A DNA stretch of 12,791 nt from an uncultured beta proteobacterium. Lineage in GTDB: Bacteria; Pseudomonadota; Gammaproteobacteria; Burkholderiales; Rhodocyclaceae. The position numbers and the translations under genes are program-made. Positions within the stretch are counted from its first letter, which is position 1. Every line of letters starts with the position of its first letter. Shown here in pieces: positions 1 to 6,727 of this stretch. The DNA is taken from positions 1 through 12,791 of the forward strand of contig CAIZKA010000077.1 of assembly GCA_903933395.1 (NCBI GenBank), written 5' to 3'. Below the pieces are notes generated by a model that made no database searches, was not told the DNA's origin, and saw nothing but the letters and a program-made list of their open reading frames with translations.

Positions 1-172
1 GGTCGAGACGCTGGCCGGGCAGGGCGTGACCTTCGACGTCTGCGAGATCACCCTGAGGAACCGCAAGCTGGATCGCAAGCAATTCATTCCCGAGTCGGTG
101 TTCGTGCCTTCCGGAGTGGCCGAAATCGCCAAGCTGCAGTCCCGCAGCGGCTACGCCTACATCAAGCCCTGA
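1..172 (+). CDS. DsrE-like family protein, C-terminal end (partial)
   Basis: The reading frame beginning at base 2 runs open from the window edge to TGA at 170-172, giving the last 56 residues of a protein. It contains FDVCEITLRNRKLDRKQF and ends in GYAYIKP. This tail, with a Cys in a 'F-x-V-C-x-x-T' context and a final 'SGYAYIKP'-type end, resembles DsrE/DsrF-like small sulfur-handling proteins, whose conserved Cys can carry sulfane sulfur. The family call is by recognition of the tail only, since the N-terminal part is outside the window. It is convergent with soxB and shares a hairpin terminator with it. Location beside sox genes fits a sulfur-metabolism role, but that is inference. Confidence 0.65.
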   Translation, partial: VETLAGQGVTFDVCEITLRNRKLDRKQFIPESVFVPSGVAEIAKLQSRSGYAYIKP

Positions 173-192
173 CCGGGCATCCCGCAACGGAA

Positions 193-220
193 GGCGCAAG
201 CGACGCCGGTCGCTTGCGCC
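193..220. terminator. Bidirectional hairpin terminator between dsrE-like gene and soxB
   Basis: A perfect 12-bp inverted repeat (GGCGCAAGCGAC / GTCGCTTGCGCC) with a 4-nt loop lies between two convergent genes. The plus-strand side is followed by TGCAGGTTTCAATT, which is only moderately T-rich. The minus-strand side has TTCCGTTG after the stem. It is well placed to end both transcripts, although neither side has a classical long U-tract. Confidence 0.75.
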
Positions 221-250
221 TGCAGGTTTCAATTGCCTGTGCCGACGGCA

Positions 251-1972
251 TCAGCCGGCCAGTCCGGCGTTTCCCTTCATGCCAAGTAGTTTGGGCTGGT
301 TCAGCTTGCGCGGCGTGATCGTCTTCTTGTCGCGCAGATAGCGAGCCACGACGTCCCATACCGGCTCGCCCTGGGCGCCTTCGGCCACGGGTGCCCAGCC
401 GGCCACCTTGTACTTCCTGGCAGCGTCAAGCGGCTTGCCGGCCAGGCGCATGTCCTGGATGCGGTTGCCGATCTTTGCGTTGGGGTCGCAGGTGTATTGC
501 AGGCCGCCGACGCGCACCATGTCGCCGCCCTGCTGATAGTAAGGATCGGGATTGAACAGGTTGTCGCCGACGTCCTCGAGGATGGACTTGATCTGTTCGC
601 CGTTCATCTCGGTCAAGGTCGCGCTCGGGTAGGTGATCGCGGTCTGGTCCATCAGGTGCTCGAAGGTGATCGCCTGGCCCGGCAGGATCGTGGTGCCCCA
701 GCGGAAGCCCGGCGAGAAACCGATGTCGGCGCCCTGGACTTCCATGATGGCGTCGAGAATCAGCTGGTCCCAACTGCCGTTGAAGTTGCCGCGCCGGTAG
801 AGCAGGCCTTCCGAGACGGCGAGTTTTTCTTCGAGCTTCGCCTTGTGCGGCGCGCGCACCTTCTCGATATACGCCGCCATCTCGGCATCGGCCGGCAGCA
901 GGTTGGAAAACACCGGCAGCAGCTTGTAGCGGAAGTCTGAAACCTTGCCATTCTTCACGTCGAAGTCGAGCACGCCGAGAAACTTGCCGTTGGAGCCGGC
1001 ATTGGTGACCAGGGTCTGGCCGCCGGCGTTCTTGACGATGACGGGGCGCGGCACGCCGTCGTGAGTGTGGCCGCCCATGATGGCGTCGATGCCGGTAACG
1101 CGGGTGGCCATCTTGAGGTCGACGTCCATGCCGTTGTGCGAGAGCAGGACGACGACCTGCGCGCCCTTGGCGCGCGCCTCGTCGACGGTCTTCTGCATGT
1201 TTTCGTCCTGGATGCCGAATGTCCACTCGGGCATCATCCAGCGCGGATTGGCGATCGGAGTGTAGGGGAAGGCCTGGCCGATCACGGCGACTTTGACGCC
1301 ATTCATTTCGCGCAGGCTGTAGGGCTCGAACACCTTGTCGCCGAAATCGCTGGTCTTGATGTTCTGAGCCAGGAATTCGATCCGGCCTTTCAGATCTTTT
1401 TCGACGATTTCCTGCACGCGCTTGTCGCCCAGCGTGAATTCCCAGTGCGCGGACATCATGTCGACGCCGAGCAGCTTGCAGGCATCGACCATGTCCTGGC
1501 CCTTGCTCCACAAGGCGGTAGCCGAGCCCTGCCAGGTGTCGCCGCCGTCGAGCAGCAGCGCACCCGGACGTTCGGCGCGCAGTCGCTTGACCAGCGTGGC
1601 GAGATGGGCGAAGCCGCCGACCTTGCCGTAGGTCTTGGCCGCCTTCTCGAAATTCAGATAGGTGAAGGCGTGAGCCTCGATGCCGCCGGGCTTGATGCCG
1701 AAGGCCTTGAGCAGATGCTCGCCGACCAGGTGTGGCGCCTTGCCGGATGCCCCGCCGATACCGATATTGACGCTCGGTTCGCGGAAATGGATGGGCAGCA
1801 ACTGCGCGTGGCAATCGGTGAAATGCAGCAGATGGACATTGCCGAATTTCTTTAGCTCATAGAGGCTTTCGCCCTTGCCGGCCGCCCATACCCATCTGGC
1901 ATCGAGCGCGAAGCCAGCGGCCGAAGCGGCGGCGAGAATTTGCAGGAACTCGCGGCGGTTCATCGAGGACAT
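251..1972 (-). CDS. soxB: SoxB, thiosulfohydrolase of the Sox complex
   Basis: SoxB is the periplasmic dimanganese enzyme that hydrolytically releases sulfate from the thiosulfonate held on the SoxY cysteine. The 573-residue protein begins with a twin-arginine signal (NRREFLQILAAASAAG), so it is exported folded. The metallophosphoesterase domain shows FTDCH (51-55), GGDTWQGS (143-150), AHWEFT (175-180, where SoxB has His instead of the usual Asn of GNHE), LSHNG (277-281) and GGHTHD (300-305). A 5'-nucleotidase-type C-terminal domain follows. The length matches the family (about 560-570). The ATG at 1972 is preferred because GGAGG lies 5 bases upstream; an in-frame TTG at 1984 would overlap that site, and the ATG at 1963 is the other alternative. 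It is the last gene of soxYZAXB, separated from soxX by a hairpin. Confidence 0.97.
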   Translation of the reverse strand: MSSMNRREFLQILAAASAAGFALDARWVWAAGKGESLYELKKFGNVHLLHFTDCHAQLLPIHFREPSVNIGIGGASGKAPHLVGEHLLKAFGIKPGGIEAHAFTYLNFEKAAKTYGKVGGFAHLATLVKRLRAERPGALLLDGGDTWQGSATALWSKGQDMVDACKLLGVDMMSAHWEFTLGDKRVQEIVEKDLKGRIEFLAQNIKTSDFGDKVFEPYSLREMNGVKVAVIGQAFPYTPIANPRWMMPEWTFGIQDENMQKTVDEARAKGAQVVVLLSHNGMDVDLKMATRVTGIDAIMGGHTHDGVPRPVIVKNAGGQTLVTNAGSNGKFLGVLDFDVKNGKVSDFRYKLLPVFSNLLPADAEMAAYIEKVRAPHKAKLEEKLAVSEGLLYRRGNFNGSWDQLILDAIMEVQGADIGFSPGFRWGTTILPGQAITFEHLMDQTAITYPSATLTEMNGEQIKSILEDVGDNLFNPDPYYQQGGDMVRVGGLQYTCDPNAKIGNRIQDMRLAGKPLDAARKYKVAGWAPVAEGAQGEPVWDVVARYLRDKKTITPRKLNQPKLLGMKGNAGLAG

Positions 1973-1980
1973 CGGGACCT

Positions 1981-2018
1981 CCAAAAATGAAACGGGCCTG
2001 GTCAGCGGACCAGGCCCG
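1981..2018 (-). terminator. Terminator-like hairpin between soxX and soxB
   Basis: An 11-bp perfect inverted repeat, CGGGCCTGGTC / GACCAGGCCCG (1993-2003 and 2008-2018), has a 4-nt loop. Read on the minus strand it is followed by TTTCATTTTTGG, a run typical of an intrinsic terminator. The run continues directly into the GGAGG ribosome site of soxB. It may partly terminate the sox transcript before soxB, or act as an mRNA-stabilising stem; the sequence does not decide which. Confidence 0.7.
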
Positions 2019-2032
2019 CCCGTAAGACGGAT

Positions 2033-2659
2033 TTACTTGTTGACCGGAGATGCCGGATCGAGCAGCAGGGCGACGAGATGCTTGATCTGCTGCTCGTTCA
2101 AGGCACCGGCGTGGCCGAAGCGGGGCATTTCCGAACAAAGGTTGAAGGCCTTGGCGTTGAATATCTTGGAATAGGTGTACTTCTGGATCTCCGGCGAATT
2201 GCCGCGTGTTTTGCCGTAGGCAAGCAGGCTGGGACCGATGGTGCCGAATGACGTCTCCTGCGGGCCGATCTGGTGGCAGTTATAGCAGTTGCCACCGGCC
2301 GGCTCGTCGGCCTTGTCGGACCAGGTGAAGCCTCGTCCGCTCTGCGCGATCTTCTCGCCTTCCTTCCAGTCGCCGAGGTACTTGCCGTCGGCGGGCAGCT
2401 TGACCGCCGCCAGCTGCGCGCTGGTGAGCTTCACCATCAGTTCGTTGGGCGGATTGTTCAGATAGCTGTTGCATGCCTGCTGCACCTCATCCTGGGTGAC
2501 GCGCTCGTGTTTCGCCTGCCCCTTGGCCTGGAAGTCGCGCTTGATCGTGTCTATCGCCATCTGGCGGTACTCCGCCTCGCTGAGGCGCGGCCCGGAGGCG
2601 CAAGCCGCGAGCAGGAGGGTGGCGACGGTGGCACCGGCGGCAAAAAGTAGTGTCTTCAT
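2033..2659 (-). CDS. soxX: SoxX, monoheme cytochrome c subunit of SoxAX (predicted lipoprotein)
   Basis: SoxX pairs with SoxA to form the c-type cytochrome that joins thiosulfate oxidatively to the SoxY cysteine and passes on the electrons. The 208-residue protein has one haem c site, CYNCH (125-129), and a plausible axial Met in SEMPRFG (Met178). The N-terminus carries a lipobox, LAAC (17-20), followed by Ala-Ser, predicting a lipid-anchored protein directed to the outer membrane. About 100 residues precede the haem domain, so this is a long-form SoxX. Extra cysteines at 63 and 175 could form a disulfide. AGGAG overlaps the soxA stop codon 10 bases upstream of the start, so translation is probably coupled to soxA. 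Confidence 0.93.
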   Translation of the reverse strand: MKTLLFAAGATVATLLLAACASGPRLSEAEYRQMAIDTIKRDFQAKGQAKHERVTQDEVQQACNSYLNNPPNELMVKLTSAQLAAVKLPADGKYLGDWKEGEKIAQSGRGFTWSDKADEPAGGNCYNCHQIGPQETSFGTIGPSLLAYGKTRGNSPEIQKYTYSKIFNAKAFNLCSEMPRFGHAGALNEQQIKHLVALLLDPASPVNK

Positions 2660-2669
2660 TCCATTCTCC

Positions 2670-3497
2670 TCAGCGCTTGATGCCCGGGCCCTTGTATATC
2701 TGCCCGTTGGAATTGCCGCTCATGTAGGTCAGCAGGTTGGTGACGGCCTGCGATGCATATTTGGGTTCCGGGAAGCGTTGCTGGCGGAAGCAGTCGTTCA
2801 TGCGCCACTGCGAGGTGAGCATCACGCCGCCGGTCATGCGATAGCCGGGCCAGCCCTGCACCCCCTTGATGGCGCCTTCCGGCGTCGCCAGGTTGGGCAG
2901 GTTCTGCATGCGGATGCGTTTGCCGTCGACACCGTGACAGGTGTTGCAGGAAAAGTCATAGGGACCGGCGCGATAGGCGGCCGTCGCCTTGCCGGTTTCG
3001 AAGGCATCGCGCACCTTCGGGTCGCCCAGCGGGATGTCGAACTTCATGTTGCGCGAACCGCTGGCAACATAGGTAACGAGGTTGGTGATCTCCGGCGCAT
3101 TGTTGTCGTTGCCGCCCTGGAAGGGTTTCTTGGCGATGTCGTCGAACTTGAAGCCCTGTTTTTCGACCATGCACCAGACTATGCGTCGTTCGGCGTCCAT
3201 CACCGCGTCGGCATCGGCGAAATAGCGCGGCATCTTCACGTAGGCCGCCTCGACCTTGCCCATGCCCTGGCCGAGGTCGCAGCTTTCGGCAAGCGACACG
3301 TTCTTCGGGCCGCGCCTGGCTTTCCACAACTCCTCGCCCTTGATCTCGAACAACTCGGCGGGATTGCTTTCCTCCATCTCGGCGCGAAACTTCTCGAATT
3401 CCGCGTTGGGGTCCTTGGCCTGGGCCGCTGCCGACAGGCTCAGGGCCAAGGCGGCAGTGCAGGACAACAGCCGCAGGCCCGACGATGCAATGTTCAT
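2670..3497 (-). CDS. soxA: SoxA, sulfur-oxidation cytochrome c (single-haem type)
   Basis: SoxA is the catalytic subunit of SoxAX (L-cysteine S-thiosulfotransferase) in the periplasm. The 275-residue precursor begins with a Sec signal, with likely cleavage after AQA (25-27). Only one haem site is present, CNTCH (184-188). In the N-terminal domain, where two-haem SoxA proteins have a second CxxCH, there is SCDLGQG (Cys73), with Cys109 as its likely disulfide partner. Cys236 in NDCFRQQRFPEP matches the conserved cysteine that becomes the persulfide haem ligand. AAGGAGAG lies 7 bases before the ATG. A 69-bp gap separates it from soxZ. Confidence 0.95.
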   Translation of the reverse strand: MNIASSGLRLLSCTAALALSLSAAAQAKDPNAEFEKFRAEMEESNPAELFEIKGEELWKARRGPKNVSLAESCDLGQGMGKVEAAYVKMPRYFADADAVMDAERRIVWCMVEKQGFKFDDIAKKPFQGGNDNNAPEITNLVTYVASGSRNMKFDIPLGDPKVRDAFETGKATAAYRAGPYDFSCNTCHGVDGKRIRMQNLPNLATPEGAIKGVQGWPGYRMTGGVMLTSQWRMNDCFRQQRFPEPKYASQAVTNLLTYMSGNSNGQIYKGPGIKR

Positions 3498-3566
3498 GTC
3501 TTCTCTCCTTGATGGTTCTTGTCGCCGGTCTTGGCTGCCGGTTTTGGTGAAATCCGTGCTACCGCG

Positions 3567-3878
3567 TCAGGCTACAACGGCTTCGTCGCTTCTCTTGTCG
3601 CCCTTGTTGTCCACCCAGCTGACGACGACCTTGTCGCCAACCTTGGCGCCTTTCATCTTGAAGCCGAATACGGGATTGCGTGACACCGAGGTGCCGATCT
3701 GCCCATCGACCACTCGCTTGCCGCCGACATCTACCGTCATCGATTGGATGAAATGGGCCGGCACGGTGGCGCCGGCCGCATCCTTGCGCTGGCCGGTTTC
3801 CATTGCGTGGCCCATCAGGACACGAATCTCTGTGACATCGCCCTTCAACTGGGCGCGAATCTTCATCGGATCTGCCAT
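3567..3878 (-). CDS. soxZ: SoxZ, sulfur-carrier partner subunit
   Basis: SoxZ is the small beta-sandwich partner of SoxY; the heterodimer carries sulfur intermediates on the SoxY C-terminal cysteine. The 103-residue protein starts MADPMKIRAQLKGDVTEIRV and includes HFIQSMTVDVGGKRV, GQIGTSVSRNPVFGFKMK and SWVDNKGDKRSDE, all typical SoxZ segments. It has no signal peptide, as expected, since SoxZ is co-exported with the Tat-signal-bearing SoxY. The start at 3878 is supported by AAGGA about 8 bases upstream and the family N-terminus; the frame stays open further upstream but that extension runs over soxY and is not coding. It lies 29 bp after soxY. Confidence 0.96.
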   Translation of the reverse strand: MADPMKIRAQLKGDVTEIRVLMGHAMETGQRKDAAGATVPAHFIQSMTVDVGGKRVVDGQIGTSVSRNPVFGFKMKGAKVGDKVVVSWVDNKGDKRSDEAVVA

Positions 3879-3907
3879 GGTGTTTTCCTTTTTTCCCTTG
3901 TGTTTGC

Positions 3908-4378
3908 TTAGCCGCCGCAGCCGCCGACGGTGACCTTGACTTCCTTCTGTGCCGTATAGAACTTGCCGTCGGCCTTGGCCACCGCCTTGACCAGGGACGT
4001 CTGGCCCATCTTGAGTCGTGCCGAAACGTCCGCCACGGCGCCATTGGCAAAATCGAACTGGGCGCAAAGCGGCTGCGGGTTTTTCTCGACCAGGATCGAA
4101 ATTGAACTGGTATTGGGAATGTTGCTGACCACGTCAACCGGCACCACGGCACCGTTTTCGGCGATGTCCGGAACCTTGAGCATCAGGTCCTTGCTCTCGG
4201 AGGCGGCGGTGGCACCGATGCCCTTCAAGGCACCGGCAGTGTCCTTGGCTTCGAAGGCGGCCTTGTTCCAGTCGGCGGCGAGCACCAGCGTCGGGCGCAA
4301 GGCGCCGGCGGCGATCAGCCCGGCCAGCACGCCGCTGGCGGTGGCGCCCTTGAGAACGGTTCTGCGGGTTGTGTTCAT
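3908..4378 (-). CDS. soxY: SoxY, covalent sulfur-carrier subunit
   Basis: SoxY holds thiosulfate-derived sulfur covalently while SoxAX and SoxB act on it. The 156-residue precursor has a Tat signal (NTTRRTVLKG) and ends in the diagnostic swinging arm VGGCGG, with carrier Cys154. The central part (LMLKVPDIAENGAVVPVDV) is typical of the family. A second cysteine at 105 (NPQPLCAQFDF) lies in a strand where I would expect a small aliphatic residue. It is the first gene of the operon. AGGAGAG lies 9 bases before the ATG. It is divergent from the phosphoesterase gene at 4571. Confidence 0.96.
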   Translation of the reverse strand: MNTTRRTVLKGATASGVLAGLIAAGALRPTLVLAADWNKAAFEAKDTAGALKGIGATAASESKDLMLKVPDIAENGAVVPVDVVSNIPNTSSISILVEKNPQPLCAQFDFANGAVADVSARLKMGQTSLVKAVAKADGKFYTAQKEVKVTVGGCGG

Positions 4379-4404
4379 GAAATCAGTCTCTCCTATGTCA
4401 CGTG

Positions 4405-4447
4405 CCTAATTTTAGGTGTATATATCTTCAGCCAAACAGAATGCATT
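4405..4447 (-). promoter_or_regulatory. Possible sox promoter with palindrome over the expected start of transcription
   Basis: Read on the minus strand, TATATA (4424-4419) could be a -10 box. The segment 17 bases further upstream (AATGCA, 4447-4442) is a poor -35, which would suit an activated promoter. The 12-bp palindrome CCTAA-TT-TTAGG (4405-4416) would lie at or near +1, an operator-like position. An alternative -10, TAAAAT, overlaps the palindrome itself. This is pattern reading only; no regulator gene is in the window. Confidence 0.35.
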
Positions 4448-4462
4448 GTTCCGTGCTTTGCG

Positions 4463-4492
4463 CCGCATTGCAAATCACCTGCGGTGATGCGG
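4463..4492. repeat. Inverted repeat in the sox/phosphoesterase divergent region
   Basis: ATCACC-TGC-GGTGAT (4474-4488) is a perfect 6-bp-arm inverted repeat. An outer pair, CCGCAT (4463-4468) and ATGCGG (4487-4492), partly overlaps it, so a longer bulged hairpin can be drawn. It lies about 60 bp upstream of the presumed sox -10 box and about 80 bp before the phosphoesterase start, so a bound protein could act on both genes. Function is inferred from position. Confidence 0.4.
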
Positions 4493-4570
4493 AAATTAGC
4501 CGACCTGATTCAATGCAGGTTAGCATTTCAGTACCGCGCTGCAACAAACCGGACTGATCCTTGTTCATTC

Positions 4571-5311
4571 ATGAAGATTGCGGTTCTATCGGACATCCAC
4601 GGCAATCTCGAAGCCCTGCGGGCCTGTTTGGCTCATGCTGAAGGGGAGGGCGCCGGCATGCACGCCTTTCTCGGCGACCTGGTGGGCTACGGCGCCGATC
4701 CGGTCGCCTGCCTCGGTCTGCTGGCCGACCACGCGGCCAAAGGTGCGCTGCTGGTCAGGGGCAATCACGATGAGGCGGCCCTCGGCGGATTGTGCGAGGA
4801 CATGAATCCGGTCGCGCGCGAAGCGACCCACTGGACGCGCGCCAAACTGGGCAGCACCGAGCGCGATCTCCTCGCGTCCCTGCCATTCATGACGCGTCGC
4901 GGCGATCTGCTGTTCGTTCATGCCGGTGCCGATGTGCCTGAAAAATGGGAGTACATCACCAGTTGCTCCCAGGCTGCACATTGCATGGAAGCCGCACAGG
5001 CGGCAGTGACCTTTGCCGGTCACGTCCATCAACCGTCGCTGTTCTTCGCTGCAGGCAGCGGTGCGGGTCGATTTCAGCCGGTACCGGGGGTACCGATCCC
5101 CCTGACCGGCCGCCGGCGCTGGCTGGCGATCGCCGGCTCCGTCGGCCAACCGCGCGATGGCAACAACGCGGCGGCGTATGCCCTTTACGATGAAGAAGAG
5201 CGCATGCTGACGTTTTTCCGGGTTCCCTACGACCACATGTCAGCTGCTCGCAAGATCATCGCGGCCGGACTGCCGGAGCGGCTGGCGCTGCGGCTGCATA
5301 AAGGGGAGTGA
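4571..5311 (+). CDS. Calcineurin-like metallophosphoesterase (probable phosphoprotein phosphatase)
   Basis: The 246-residue protein has the full set of two-metal phosphoesterase motifs: SDIHGN (7-12), GDLVGYGADP (35-44), RGNHDEA (63-69), VHAG (116-119) and GHVHQP (150-155). The ending GSVGQPRDG (189-197) is typical of the YfcE/ApaH-like bacterial subgroup. Members hydrolyse phosphoesters of proteins or small molecules; substrate cannot be told from sequence. No signal peptide is seen, so it is cytoplasmic. The start at 4571 (MKIAVLSDIHGN) fits the family; an in-frame GTG at 4484 would add 29 residues with no family resemblance. No clear ribosome site precedes the ATG. Its stop directly abuts the next start, so it is co-transcribed with a protein kinase, which favours a phosphoprotein role. 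Confidence 0.9.
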   Translation: MKIAVLSDIHGNLEALRACLAHAEGEGAGMHAFLGDLVGYGADPVACLGLLADHAAKGALLVRGNHDEAALGGLCEDMNPVAREATHWTRAKLGSTERDLLASLPFMTRRGDLLFVHAGADVPEKWEYITSCSQAAHCMEAAQAAVTFAGHVHQPSLFFAAGSGAGRFQPVPGVPIPLTGRRRWLAIAGSVGQPRDGNNAAAYALYDEEERMLTFFRVPYDHMSAARKIIAAGLPERLALRLHKGE

Positions 5312-6727
5312 ATGGAGGGCGCCGCGCATCTCAAGCCGGGAACAGCGATCGGCGCCTATCGCGTGCAGGAGAAGCTGCGCGAAGGCGGCATGGCCGCGCT
5401 CTATCGCGTCGTGCCGAACGCCGGCGGTGAACCGGGTTTGCTGAAGGTGCCGAAGCTGGAGTTCGGCAATCACCCGGCCTGCTATGCCGGCTTCGAGGTC
5501 GAGCAGATGATCCTCGGACGCGTCGCCGGAATTCACGTGCCGCGACTGCTCGCCAGCGGCGAAGGCGATTGCGGGCCGTATCTGGTCATGGAGCATATCG
5601 CCGGAAAATCATTTGCCGACCATGCGGCCGCTGCCCCGCTGCCGGCCGGAGAGGTCGCAAGGCTGGGGGCGATTCTGGCCTCGGCGCTGCACGACCTCCA
5701 TCGCCAGGAAGTCGTGCACCATGACCTGAAACCCTCGCATGTGATCCTGCGCGAGGACGGCCAGGCGGCGCTCGTCGATTTCGGGCTGGCCTTTCACGGT
5801 CACCTGCCCGACCTTGTCGCGGCGGAGTCCGACCGGCCGCTGGGCACCGCCGCCTATATTTCGCCGGAACAGATTGCCCGCGTGCGCGGCGATCCGCGCA
5901 GCGACATCTTCTCATTGGGCGTGATCCTTTACCTGCTGGCCACCGGCCGCATGCCCTTCGGCGATCCGGCTGGCATGGCCGGCGTACGCCGCCGCCTCTA
6001 CATTGATCCGCTGCCACCGCGCCGTATCGTCCGCGATCTGCCGGAGTGGCTCCAGGAAATCATCCTCCACTGCCTCGAAGTGCGCGCTGACCAACGCTAC
6101 GCCACCGCGGCGCAGGTCGCGCACGATCTGCGTCACCCCGATCAGGTGGTCCTGACCGAGCGCGGCCGCCGCGCGAAGCGCCCGGGCCCACTGGTTGTGG
6201 CAAGACGCTGGCTGGCGTCGTTGTCTGCGACTCCGCTTTCGAACAAACTGCCAACCGAGCATCTGGCGCTGGCGCCGAATGTGCTTGTCGCCGTCGATAC
6301 CAGTTGCAAAAATGAAGCGCTGTTCCAGGCGCTGCGCGACGCGACGCGACACATCATCGGCGGTGAGCAGCACTGGCGCGTGAGTTGCGTCAGCGTACAG
6401 GAGCCGTCGCTGCTTACCGAACAGGAAGACGGCGCCGAGATCATGCGTGCGTTGCACATGCAGCGGCTTGTTGAACTTCACCATTGGGTACGGCCCCTAG
6501 GGTTGCCTCAGGAGCGATTGCGCTTTCACGTACTAGAAGGAAGTGACGTGCCGGCCCGGCTGCTTGAACATGCGCGGGCCAGTCACGCCGATCACATCAT
6601 CATCGGCGCGCGCGGGAGTTCCGGCCTGCGGCGGCTCCTCGGCAGCGTGTCTTCGCGCGTGGCGGCCGAAGCGCCTTGCAGCGTGACCGTGGTTCGCGCG
6701 GCACAGGCCGCAGACATGGACACATGA
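5312..6727 (+). CDS. Ser/Thr protein kinase fused to a universal stress protein domain
   Basis: The 471-residue protein has a Hanks-type kinase domain (about 15-275) and a C-terminal UspA domain (about 321-463). Kinase motifs seen are the Gly-rich loop REGGMAALY (23-31), the ATP lysine in LLKVPK (Lys45), a helix-C Glu (62 or 64), the catalytic loop HHDLKPSH (136-143), VDFGLA (155-160), SPEQ (184-187) and DIFSLGVILYLLATG. The catalytic loop has His for the HRD Arg and His143 for the metal-binding Asn, so activity may be altered. The Usp part starts PNVLVAVDTS and ends with IIIGARGSSGLRRLLGS, close to the nucleotide-binding Usp motif. No membrane span is apparent, unlike PknB-type receptors. 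The ATG follows the phosphoesterase stop codon without a gap, with AAGGGGAG just upstream, so translation is coupled. A role in sensing nucleotide or energy state is inference. Confidence 0.9.
   Translation: MEGAAHLKPGTAIGAYRVQEKLREGGMAALYRVVPNAGGEPGLLKVPKLEFGNHPACYAGFEVEQMILGRVAGIHVPRLLASGEGDCGPYLVMEHIAGKSFADHAAAAPLPAGEVARLGAILASALHDLHRQEVVHHDLKPSHVILREDGQAALVDFGLAFHGHLPDLVAAESDRPLGTAAYISPEQIARVRGDPRSDIFSLGVILYLLATGRMPFGDPAGMAGVRRRLYIDPLPPRRIVRDLPEWLQEIILHCLEVRADQRYATAAQVAHDLRHPDQVVLTERGRRAKRPGPLVVARRWLASLSATPLSNKLPTEHLALAPNVLVAVDTSCKNEALFQALRDATRHIIGGEQHWRVSCVSVQEPSLLTEQEDGAEIMRALHMQRLVELHHWVRPLGLPQERLRFHVLEGSDVPARLLEHARASHADHIIIGARGSSGLRRLLGSVSSRVAAEAPCSVTVVRAAQAADMDT

Noticed and set aside
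497..940. Plus-strand open frame of 147 codons opposite soxB
   Set aside because: It is the antisense shadow of a certain gene (soxB) in high-GC DNA; it has no ribosome site and no recognisable motif. The same holds for 1061-1855.
2469..3512. Plus-strand open frame of 347 codons opposite soxX and soxA
   Set aside because: It lies antisense to two clear cytochrome genes and is an artefact of GC-rich codon use.
3511..3555. Imperfect tandem repeat GCCGGTCTTGGCT / GCCGGTTTTGGTG in the soxZ-soxA gap
   Set aside because: Only two short imperfect copies, not structured as a strong hairpin; likely chance in GC-rich sequence.
3559..4152. Minus-strand open frame overlapping soxZ and soxY
   Set aside because: It is in another frame from both genes, Arg-rich in composition, and crosses their boundary.
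4484..4570. Upstream GTG extension of the phosphoesterase
   Set aside because: The extra residues do not match the family and overlap the inverted repeat; MKIAVLSDIHGN is the usual beginning.
5081..5108. GGTACC-rich segment inside the phosphoesterase gene
   Set aside because: It lies within coding sequence and is explained by the Pro/Val/Gly codons there.
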